Shown: positions 51,943-58,824 of the stretch, piece after piece | How positions within the stretch are numbered: the stretch's first letter is position 1 | Layout: each line of letters opens with the position of its first letter | Assembly: GCA_944376235.1 (NCBI GenBank) | Contig: CALWCA010000004.1 | Location: forward strand, 62,001 to 126,000 | Length of the DNA: 64,000 nt | Direction: 5' to 3' | Source of the DNA: an uncultured Clostridia bacterium | Lineage (GTDB): Bacteria > Bacillota > Clostridia > Oscillospirales > Feifaniaceae | Notes under the pieces: model-generated | What the model was told of the DNA's origin: nothing | The model's database searches: none | What the model saw: the letters and a program-made list of their open reading frames with translations, nothing else | Position numbers and translations under genes: made by a program

Positions 51943-51960
51943 GGGCAAGCGCCGGGGCGC
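51943..51960 (+). repeat. 18-bp direct repeat of the ffh 3' end
   Basis: An exact copy of 51901-51918, six bases after the ffh stop. Further on, GAGACCGGGAGCCC occurs twice (about 51974 and 52028). No other feature was seen in the 51938-52168 gap except the rpsP leader. Confidence 0.7.
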
Positions 51961-52168
51961 GCGGAAGGGAACCTGAGACCGGGAGCCCACGGGGCGCAGG
52001 AAAGACCCTTTGACAGGGGGCCGGAGAGGAGACCGGGAGCCCGGTGAAAACCGAGGCACAAAGGGCCTTCCGTGCAGACGGGTATTCCCTTTTGCAACAA
52101 AAAACAGCAACCCATTAGCCGAAGGCAGTTTACCAATAAAAAATAATTTTGTTTGAGGTGGAACAACA

Positions 52169-52411
52169 ATGGCAGTGAAAATCAGACTGCGCCGCATGGG
52201 CGCCAAGAAAAATCCTTTCTACAGAGTGGTCGTGGCCGACTCCCGCTATCCCAGAGACGGGCGCTTCATCGAGGAGCTGGGCACCTACAATCCGCTGGTC
52301 AGCCCCAGCGAGTTCAAGGTTGACGCCGAGAAGGTCCAGGCCTGGATCCGCAACGGCGCGCAGCCGACCGACACCGTCAAGGCGCTGCTCAAGAAAAACG
52401 GTGTTCTCTAA
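52169..52411 (+). CDS. rpsP: 30S ribosomal protein S16
   Basis: An 80-residue S16: [24 protein letters not shown] at the start shortened here to [20 protein letters not shown], and [14 protein letters not shown] are diagnostic. AGGTGGAAC ribosome-binding site. It heads the S16-KhpA-RimM-TrmD run. Confidence 0.97.
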   Translation: MAVKIRLRRMGAKKNPFYRVVVADSRYPRDGRFIEELGTYNPLVSPSEFKVDAEKVQAWIRNGAQPTDTVKALLKKNGVL

Positions 52412-52444
52412 GCGGGCGCCATTGTTGCTTGTGGAGGAATCCCC

Positions 52445-52681
52445 ATGTTACAGGAACTCTTAATTTGCCTGGCGAAGAATCTGGTCAACAACCCTGACGC
52501 GGTGTCTGTCACCGTTTCCACGAAGGAGGACGGCACGGTGCTCTACGAGCTGCGCGTGGCACAGGGGGAAATGGGGCGTGTCATCGGGAAGCAGGGGCGG
52601 ATTGCCAAGGCCATCCGCTCGGTCATGAAGGCCGCCGCGACCAAGGCCGGCGAGAAAATCCAAGTGGATATTGTTGGATAA
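52445..52681 (+). CDS. khpA: KH-domain RNA-binding protein KhpA (YlqC)
   Basis: A 78-residue protein made of one KH domain with the RNA-binding GKQG loop in GRVIGKQGRIAKAIRSVM. Partner of KhpB in small-RNA binding and cell-elongation control in other Firmicutes. It starts at ATG behind GTGGAGGAA, 33 bp after rpsP. Confidence 0.93.
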   Translation: MLQELLICLAKNLVNNPDAVSVTVSTKEDGTVLYELRVAQGEMGRVIGKQGRIAKAIRSVMKAAATKAGEKIQVDIVG

Positions 52682-52869
52682 ACCGTGCAATGCGATGCAG
52701 CTGACAGAGGGCGGCCATGCCGCGCTGTTTGATGCATCGCTTGCCTTAAAAGGACAAAAACGCGCGGGGCGCGGGGCGTGTGTCCGCGTGCCGGGGACGG
52801 GGCGGACGCAGCCCTGCGCGCGGGACAACGCGCCGGGGCGGCACCGCCTCCCGGCGGAAGGGGAGGGCC

Positions 52870-53370
52870 ATGACACTTCTGGAGACCGGAAAAATTGTGA
52901 CGACCCACGGCGTGCGCGGAGAGGTGCGCGCCGAGGCCTGGAGCAACGCGCTGGAGGATTTGCTGGACTACCCCGTGTTTTACCGGGCGGACGGCAGCAG
53001 CCTTGTGGTGGAGCGCAGCCGTGTGCACCGGGGGGCGGTCAACCTGAAATTCAAGGGCTACGACGACATTGACAGCGCCATGACGCTGATCGGCACCGTG
53101 CTCCACATCGACAAGGACGCCGTTTCGCTGCCTGAGGGCACCTATTTTATCCAGGATTTGCTGGGCATGCGGGTGCTCGACAGCGACACCGGCGAGTGCT
53201 ACGGCGTGATTGTGCAGGTGCAGCCCACGGGGGCAAACGACGTCTACCACATCAAGACGCCCGACGGCAGGCTGCTGCTGGCGCCCGCCATCCCGCAGGT
53301 GGTGCGGGAGGTCGACGTGGCCTCCAAGACCATGAAAATCACGCCGATGGAGGGGCTGTTTGACCTATGA
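52870..53370 (+). CDS. rimM: Ribosome maturation factor RimM
   Basis: A 166-residue 16S-processing factor: N-terminal beta-barrel starting GKIVTTHGVRGEVRAEAW and the C-terminal PRC-barrel (DLLGMRVLD, LLLAPAIPQVVREVD). The ATG at 52870 follows GGGGAGGG; the frame is open upstream without a start. Overlaps trmD by four bases. The 188-bp gap before it holds no gene. Confidence 0.93.
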   Translation: MTLLETGKIVTTHGVRGEVRAEAWSNALEDLLDYPVFYRADGSSLVVERSRVHRGAVNLKFKGYDDIDSAMTLIGTVLHIDKDAVSLPEGTYFIQDLLGMRVLDSDTGECYGVIVQVQPTGANDVYHIKTPDGRLLLAPAIPQVVREVDVASKTMKITPMEGLFDL

Positions 53371-54122
53371 CCTTCATTGTGCTGACGCTCTTTCCCGAGC
53401 TGTGCGCCGCAGTGCTGGGCGAGAGCATTTTGGGGCGGGCTGCCGACAAGGGCATTTTGCACACCGACATCCGGGGCATCCGCCAGTATTCGACCGACCG
53501 CCACCGGCGGGTGGACGACTACCCCTTCGGCGGAGGCGGCGGCATGCTCATGACGCCGCAGCCGCTCAAGGCCGCCGTGGACGCCGTGACGGCAGACTAC
53601 GGGCACCGGCCCCACACCATCTACCTGTCCCCCAAGGGCCGGGTGTTCAGCCAGGCCGTCGCCAGGGAGCTTTTGGCCTATGACAAGCTGCTCTTTTTGT
53701 GCGGGCACTACGAGGGCGTGGACCAGAGGATTTTGGACACCGTGGTCGACGAGGAGCTCTCGCTGGGCGACTTCGTGCTGACGGGCGGCGAGCTGCCGGC
53801 GCTCTGCATCATCGACGCCGTGGCGCGCATGGTGCCCGGCGTTTTGGCGGGGACAGAGAGCTATGAAAACGAATCCATTTATTCGGGGCTGCTCGAATAT
53901 CCGCAGTATACGCGGCCTGCCGTCTTTGAGGGCATGGAGGTGCCGGAGGTGCTGCGAAACGGCAACCACGGCGAGATTGCAAGGTGGCAGCGTGAGCAGT
54001 CGCTGATTGTGACGGCGCAGCGCCGGCCCGACCTGCTGGCGGCGGCGGCGCTGACCCCGCAGGAAAAGGACATGCTGCGGCAAAGGGGACTGTGGCCAAA
54101 GCAGCCACGGGAAGACGTGTAA
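53367..54122 (+). CDS. trmD: tRNA (guanine37-N1)-methyltransferase TrmD
   Basis: Makes m1G37 in tRNAs read with CNN codons. The 251-residue SPOUT enzyme has DYPFGGGGGMLM, LCGHYEGVDQR, and LGDFVLTGGELPA, which form the knotted SAM site. It starts at ATGA overlapping rimM. rplS, the usual next gene, is missing here; an envelope-polysaccharide run follows. Confidence 0.95.
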   Translation: MTFIVLTLFPELCAAVLGESILGRAADKGILHTDIRGIRQYSTDRHRRVDDYPFGGGGGMLMTPQPLKAAVDAVTADYGHRPHTIYLSPKGRVFSQAVARELLAYDKLLFLCGHYEGVDQRILDTVVDEELSLGDFVLTGGELPALCIIDAVARMVPGVLAGTESYENESIYSGLLEYPQYTRPAVFEGMEVPEVLRNGNHGEIARWQREQSLIVTAQRRPDLLAAAALTPQEKDMLRQRGLWPKQPREDV

Positions 54123-54195
54123 AAAAAGAAGGGGGCCGGTGCGCCGGCCTGCCGTAGGCCGGCATGTCCTGCCGGCGCGTCGGGAGACGCTTTTT

Positions 54196-54247
54196 GGCAA
54201 GGCTCCCTTTTTGTGAAAGGGCTGCGTCCGCGAGGACGCCGCAGGGA
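54196..54247. repeat. REP/MITE-like palindromic unit
   Basis: GGCAAGGCTCCCTTTT (as at 15085) with CCCTTT-TTGTG-AAAGGG (54205-54221) and GCGTCC-GCGA-GGACGC (54224-54239), followed by CGCAGGGA. Two stems joined by a short linker, lying in the trmD / O-antigen-ligase gap. Similar to small palindromic units dispersed in intergenic regions of gut Clostridia. Confidence 0.6.
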
Positions 54248-54279
54248 AATCAACGCGAAAACAAAGGAGGGATACGGCG

Positions 54280-56199
54280 GTGGAAGGAGGACGAAGGAGG
54301 GCCTCGTCCGGCGGGATACCGGCTGTGCTTGCGCTCATTCGCGACAGCTTTTTTTACCGTCTGTCGGCGGCCGTTGGCGGCGCCATCTACCGGGGCGCCA
54401 TGAACAGCTGGCTGGTGCGGTGGCTGTCCAAGACCACCGTGCTGCCGGGAGACGGGCTGTTCCACGAGCTGTTTTTGGTAAAGCCGGCCGCCGCCTGCAA
54501 AAGGCTGCGGCTGGGCCTTGCCGAACAGGTGGAAGACAGCCTGCTGGTCGGGCTGTGGAAGGGCTTTGTCAGGCACCTTTTGGCGCTGGATATGGTGTCG
54601 TGGGGCGGGGGCCTTCTGGCCTTTGGCGTCACGCTGCTGGGCGTGACGGGCCTGCGCGCCCTTCAGGGGGAGATCGAGAGCTTTTACGGCGTTCAGGCGG
54701 CCTTCGCCGCCGCCTCGGTGCTGGGAGGCTTTCTGTGTGCCACCTGCCGGGAGCCGCTCGGCGAAATGCTGCTCGACAGCGGCATTTTGCGCTGGCTGTT
54801 CGTTGACTTTATCGGGGTGCGCGAGTCGTCGCTGTCGGTCGACAGGGCGGAGCACAGCCTCTTTGTCCCGGTGGCGGCCGGCATCCTGCTGGGGCTGCTC
54901 ACGCTGAGGCTGCGCATTTTGTATCTGTTCCTCGGGGTGGCGGCCGTGGTGGGCGCGGCGCTCATTTTGTGCGTGCCCGAGACGGGGCTGGTGCTCATCT
55001 TGCTGGCGCTGCCCTTTTTGCCCACCATGCTGTTGGCGGCAGCCTGCCTGTATGTCGACATGGCCTTTTTCTTCAAGCTGCTGCGCTGCAAGCGGGTGCT
55101 GCGGCTGGAAGCTGTGGATCTCGGCGTTGCGGCGTTTGGCGTGGTGCAGCTGCTGCTGGGCGGGCTGACCTCGCTGCGCCCGGCGCAAAGCATTCGCCAG
55201 GTGGCCGTTTACGGAGTTTTTATGCTGACCTACTTCATGGCGGCAAACAGCGTGCGCAGTAGGCAGATGGCGCAAAAGACGGTGCTTGCCCTCATACTCT
55301 CCTGCTTTGCGGCCTCCATGCTGGGCGTCTATCAGAATTTTGTCGGCGTGGAGAGCACGGCAAGCTGGATTGACAGCGAGATGTTTGCCGAGATCGGCTC
55401 GCGCGTCGTCGGGCCCTTTGACAACCCCAACGTCTTCGGAGAGTATCTCATCATGCTGCTGCCGCTTGCCGTTGCGCTCGTTCTCACGCGGCGCGGCGCA
55501 CAGAGGCTGATCGGCATTGCGGTGACGCTGGCGGCCGGAGCGGCGCTGGTCTACACCTGGTCGCGCGGGGCCTGGCTGGGCGCCATGGCCTCGATTGGGC
55601 TGCTGCTGGTGCTCTATCACGCCGTGCTGCTGCGCCTGGTGGTGCCGGCCATTGTGGCGCTGCCCTTTGTGGCGGCCGCGCTGCCCTCGGCCATCGTCAG
55701 CCGCCTGACCAGTATCGGCAATCTGGCAGACACCTCCACAGCCTACCGCGTCTCGATCTGGACGGCCAGCGTCAACATGCTCAAGGACATTTTTGAGTCG
55801 GGCATCGGCACCGGCTCGGCGGCCTTTTCGGCCGTCTATCCCGCCTACGCGCTGGGCGGCGCGGCCTATGCGCTGCATGCCCACAACCTGTATCTGCAGA
55901 TTTTCGTGGAGCTGGGCGTGGTGGGCATTGCCGTGTTTGTGCTCATGCTGTTTTTCTTTTTCCGCAGCGTCTTCTCCTGCTACAGGACGCTGGGCGACCG
56001 TACGCAGGCCACCACCATCCTGGCGATGGGCCTTGGCGTATTTGCGCTGCTGGTGCAGGGGCTGACCGACAACGTCTGGTACAACTACCGCATTGTGCTG
56101 CTCTTTTGGCTGCTCATGGGGATCGTCATCGGCATGGGCCGCGACGACGGCCTGTCCGACGCCAGGAGAAGACGGGAGGAACCCCATGAGAGTGCTTGA
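54280..56199 (+). CDS. O-antigen ligase/polymerase-family membrane protein
   Basis: A 639-residue protein with about 12 membrane helices. An N-terminal soluble part (about 1-105) precedes the first helices; the Wzy/WaaL-type core includes VVGPFDNPNVFGEYLIMLLPL, YTWSRGAWLGAMAS, GIGTGSAAF and HAHNLYLQIFVELGVVG, the large loop and conserved His/Arg-bearing motifs of the ligase family. It probably joins or polymerises a lipid-linked polysaccharide. GTG start; it overlaps the next gene by 14 bp. Confidence 0.83.
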   Translation: MEGGRRRASSGGIPAVLALIRDSFFYRLSAAVGGAIYRGAMNSWLVRWLSKTTVLPGDGLFHELFLVKPAAACKRLRLGLAEQVEDSLLVGLWKGFVRHLLALDMVSWGGGLLAFGVTLLGVTGLRALQGEIESFYGVQAAFAAASVLGGFLCATCREPLGEMLLDSGILRWLFVDFIGVRESSLSVDRAEHSLFVPVAAGILLGLLTLRLRILYLFLGVAAVVGAALILCVPETGLVLILLALPFLPTMLLAAACLYVDMAFFFKLLRCKRVLRLEAVDLGVAAFGVVQLLLGGLTSLRPAQSIRQVAVYGVFMLTYFMAANSVRSRQMAQKTVLALILSCFAASMLGVYQNFVGVESTASWIDSEMFAEIGSRVVGPFDNPNVFGEYLIMLLPLAVALVLTRRGAQRLIGIAVTLAAGAALVYTWSRGAWLGAMASIGLLLVLYHAVLLRLVVPAIVALPFVAAALPSAIVSRLTSIGNLADTSTAYRVSIWTASVNMLKDIFESGIGTGSAAFSAVYPAYALGGAAYALHAHNLYLQIFVELGVVGIAVFVLMLFFFFRSVFSCYRTLGDRTQATTILAMGLGVFALLVQGLTDNVWYNYRIVLLFWLLMGIVIGMGRDDGLSDARRRREEPHESA

Positions 56200-57295
56200 G
56201 ATTCTCAGCGATTCCAACCGGGGCGGCGCGGGCGTCTATCTGGAAAATTACGCCGCAAACGCCTCGCCCGACACGGAGATCGTGGCGGCGCTGCCGCAGG
56301 GGGCCATGATGGCGGGACGTCTGCGCCGGGCGGGCGCGCAGGTGGTGGAGTGTGCGCTGCATGCCGACACCTCCTTTGACAGGCACGACGTGGCGGTGCT
56401 GCGCACCTGCATCGAGACCTTCGCGCCCGACGTGGTGCACACCCACGGCAGCCTGTCGGGACGCATCGCGGCGCGGCTGGCAGGCCGGTGCAAAACGGTC
56501 TACACCAAGCACACGCTCAGCCCGCCGCGAAGGGGGATCAAGGGCAGGGCGGCGGCCGCCCTGGACAACCGCGTGACCGACGCCGCCATCGCCGTCTCGC
56601 GCGCGGCGCAGGACAACCTCCTGCAGGACGGCCTTGACCCTTCGAAGGTTTTTCTCATCTACAACGGCATCACCGGCTTTTCCCCGGCGGGCCCCGAGCA
56701 AAAGAAAAGGGCCCGCGAGGCGCTGGGCATCCCGCAGGGCGGCATCGTGGCGGCCTGCGTGGCAAGGCTTGAGCCGGTGAAAAACCACCGCATGCTGCTG
56801 GAGGCCTTTGCCCAGGCGGCCTGTGGGGACGGCCCGCCCCTGACGCTGCTGCTGTGCGGGGACGGCTCGCTGCGGCAGCCTCTCGAGGCCCTGGCCGCGC
56901 GGCTGCCGGGCGGGGACAAGGTTCTCTTTTTGGGCGAGCGCGAGGACGTGGCGCCGGTCTATGCCGCAGCAGACTTCTTTGTGCTGACCTCGCACAGCGA
57001 AAACATGCCGCTCACGGTGCTCGAGGCCATGTCGGCGGGGCTGCCGGCCCTTTTGACCGATGTGGGCGGCATGTCGGAGGCGGCGCGGGAAAACGAGACG
57101 GCGCTCTTCACGGCGCCGCAGGACAGGCAGCGCACGGCGCGCGCCCTGCGCGCCCTTGCGGACGACGGCGCGCTGCGCCTTCGGCTGGGAGCGGCCGCCA
57201 GGGCGCGCTTTGAACAGACCTTTACGGCGCAGGTTTTTGCGCGGCAGACAGACAGTCTTTACAGAAAGCTGGTGACAGGGTGTGAATGGGAATAA
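56186..57295 (+). CDS. GT4-family glycosyltransferase
   Basis: A 369-residue GT-B enzyme. The N-terminal half starts MRVLEILSDSNRGGAGVYLEN, the C-terminal half has VARLEPVKNHRMLLEAFA, CGDGSLRQPL, and the EX7E motif ENMPLTVLEAMSAGLP. It overlaps the O-antigen ligase and the DUF4330-like gene, so it is translated from one operon. The donor sugar is unknown. Confidence 0.9.
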   Translation: MRVLEILSDSNRGGAGVYLENYAANASPDTEIVAALPQGAMMAGRLRRAGAQVVECALHADTSFDRHDVAVLRTCIETFAPDVVHTHGSLSGRIAARLAGRCKTVYTKHTLSPPRRGIKGRAAAALDNRVTDAAIAVSRAAQDNLLQDGLDPSKVFLIYNGITGFSPAGPEQKKRAREALGIPQGGIVAACVARLEPVKNHRMLLEAFAQAACGDGPPLTLLLCGDGSLRQPLEALAARLPGGDKVLFLGEREDVAPVYAAADFFVLTSHSENMPLTVLEAMSAGLPALLTDVGGMSEAARENETALFTAPQDRQRTARALRALADDGALRLRLGAAARARFEQTFTAQVFARQTDSLYRKLVTGCEWE

Positions 57296-57788
57296 GGGAA
57301 GCCGCCGCAGGCGCGGCGTGAATTTCTTTGATCTTTTTGTGCTGCTGCTGGTGGTGGCGGTGGGGCTGCTTGCCGCCTACTTCATCCGGGGCACCCGGGT
57401 GCTGCCCGCGACGGGGGGCACCCCCATTGAAGTGACCTACAAGGTGGAGATTTCAAACGTCAGCGAGCAGGTGCGCGACTCGGCAAAGGCCGGCGTGGCG
57501 GTGCGCGACGGAGTGCGCAAGAGCATGCTGGGCGAAATTACCGAGGTCAGCTCCAGCCCCGCCTTCCAGATGAAGGCGGACATGGAGACCGGCGAAGTCA
57601 AGCGCGCGGAAATCGAGGGACGCTACAACGTCACCGTCACCTGCAAGGCGCAAGGGCAGCTTCGCGACGGCCGCGTGGTCATCAACGAGTTCACCCTGGG
57701 CGTCGGCACGCAGGTGGCGCTGCAGTCGGCCGGCATCTCGGGCGTGGGCTACTGCGTGGCGCTCGACTACGTTGAGACAGAGCAGTGA
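57282..57788 (+). CDS. DUF4330-like membrane protein (first copy)
   Basis: A 168-residue protein with a basic start, one transmembrane helix (about 15-35) and an extracytoplasmic beta-rich domain. FDLFVLLLVVAVGLLAAYF followed by a short linker and a soluble domain is the DUF4330 layout. No function is known. GTG start overlapping the GT4 gene. Confidence 0.7.
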   Translation: MNGNKGSRRRRGVNFFDLFVLLLVVAVGLLAAYFIRGTRVLPATGGTPIEVTYKVEISNVSEQVRDSAKAGVAVRDGVRKSMLGEITEVSSSPAFQMKADMETGEVKRAEIEGRYNVTVTCKAQGQLRDGRVVINEFTLGVGTQVALQSAGISGVGYCVALDYVETEQ

Positions 57789-57799
57789 GGAGGCAGCGT

Positions 57800-58303
57800 A
57801 TGGGAAAGAAAACTTCGGAAAAAAGAGGCAAGCTGTTTGGCGTGCTCAACATCCTTGACCTCATCATTTTGCTCTTTTTGCTGTCGCTGGGAGCGGCGCT
57901 GGCTTTTCGCGGAAACGTCAAAGACCAGCTCGGCAGCACGGCCGATGATGTGACGGTGGAATTCTCGGTGCGCATTGAGCCGGTGCGCGTCATGACCTAT
58001 ATGGCCGTGGAGGAGGGCGACCCCCTCTTTGACAACGAGACCGGCACCCGCATCGGCACCGTGACCCGGGTGTCCGCAACACCCTATATGAGAGAGGTTA
58101 CGCTTGCAGACGGCTCTATTGTGACAAGCCCCGACCCGGAATACCTGACCCTGCTCATCTTTGCACAGGGCACCGGAAAAACCAGCGAGGTCGGCATTTT
58201 GCTCGACGGCTCGCGCCTGTGCTCCCCCGGCGGCACCATCAAGCTGGCCTCCACCAGGCTCGATACCACCGGCACCTTTGATACCGTGGAGGTTGTCTCA
58301 TAA
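57800..58303 (+). CDS. DUF4330-like membrane protein (second copy)
   Basis: A 167-residue relative of the previous protein: basic start, LNILDLIILLFLLSLGAAL helix (about 18-36), then a beta-rich domain with LFDNETGTRIGTVTRV. The ATG at 57800 follows GAGGAGG six bases before it; an in-frame GTG at 57785 is the alternative. Sequence identity to the first copy is low, but layout is the same. The pair probably forms part of the polysaccharide machinery. Confidence 0.7.
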   Translation: MGKKTSEKRGKLFGVLNILDLIILLFLLSLGAALAFRGNVKDQLGSTADDVTVEFSVRIEPVRVMTYMAVEEGDPLFDNETGTRIGTVTRVSATPYMREVTLADGSIVTSPDPEYLTLLIFAQGTGKTSEVGILLDGSRLCSPGGTIKLASTRLDTTGTFDTVEVVS

Positions 58304-58353
58304 AGAAGGGCTCTTTTGTTGAAATATTGTGCAAAAAAACGGCGTCCGACTTG

Positions 58354-58382
58354 TTGACTTGTTACAAAAAATTGTCTATTAT
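58354..58382 (+). promoter_or_regulatory. Promoter of the HPr gene
   Basis: TTGACT (58354-58359), a 17-bp spacer, TATTAT (58377-58382), about 85 bp before the start. Confidence 0.8.
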
Positions 58383-58466
58383 GTTTATATAGAGAATACC
58401 GTGAAAAACGTGAGCGGAGCGCGGCGTGCAGGCGCGCGCCGATGCGGCGGGGAAGGCGGACAAAAC

Positions 58467-58730
58467 ATGGTCAAACAAGAGCTTGTATTGAACAATTCAG
58501 TGGGTCTTCATGCTCGTCCCGCGACCTTCTTCATTCAGAAGGCCAATGAGTATAAAAGCTCGATCTGGGTGGAAAAGGAGGATCGCCGCGTCAACGCCAA
58601 GAGTCTGCTGGGCGTGCTCTCGCTGGGGGTTGCCTCCGGAGACACCATTTTGGTTGTGGCCGAGGGAGAAGACGAGGATGCGGCCGTTGCCGGACTTCTC
58701 GATTTGGTCAGCAACAATTTCGGAGAATAA
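58467..58730 (+). CDS. ptsH: Phosphocarrier protein HPr
   Basis: An 87-residue PTS phosphocarrier. Active-site His15 is in GLHARPA and the regulatory Ser46 in VNAKSLLGVLSL, so it can serve both sugar transport and HPr kinase/CcpA signalling; catabolite-repression HPr (Crh) is excluded by His15. It has its own promoter and terminator. ptsI is not adjacent. Confidence 0.92.
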   Translation: MVKQELVLNNSVGLHARPATFFIQKANEYKSSIWVEKEDRRVNAKSLLGVLSLGVASGDTILVVAEGEDEDAAVAGLLDLVSNNFGE

Positions 58731-58757
58731 CAGGACGGGTTCATGCACAGGTTATGA

Positions 58758-58786
58758 GGGCAGGCGACGAGTCGCCTGCCCTTTTT
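58758..58786 (+). terminator. Terminator after the HPr gene
   Basis: Perfect 10-bp stem (58758-58767 with 58772-58781) around CGAG, then five Ts. Confidence 0.9.
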
Positions 58787-58824
58787 GAGCTGTATGAGCG
58801 CATACCGGAGGAAAGGAGGGCCCT

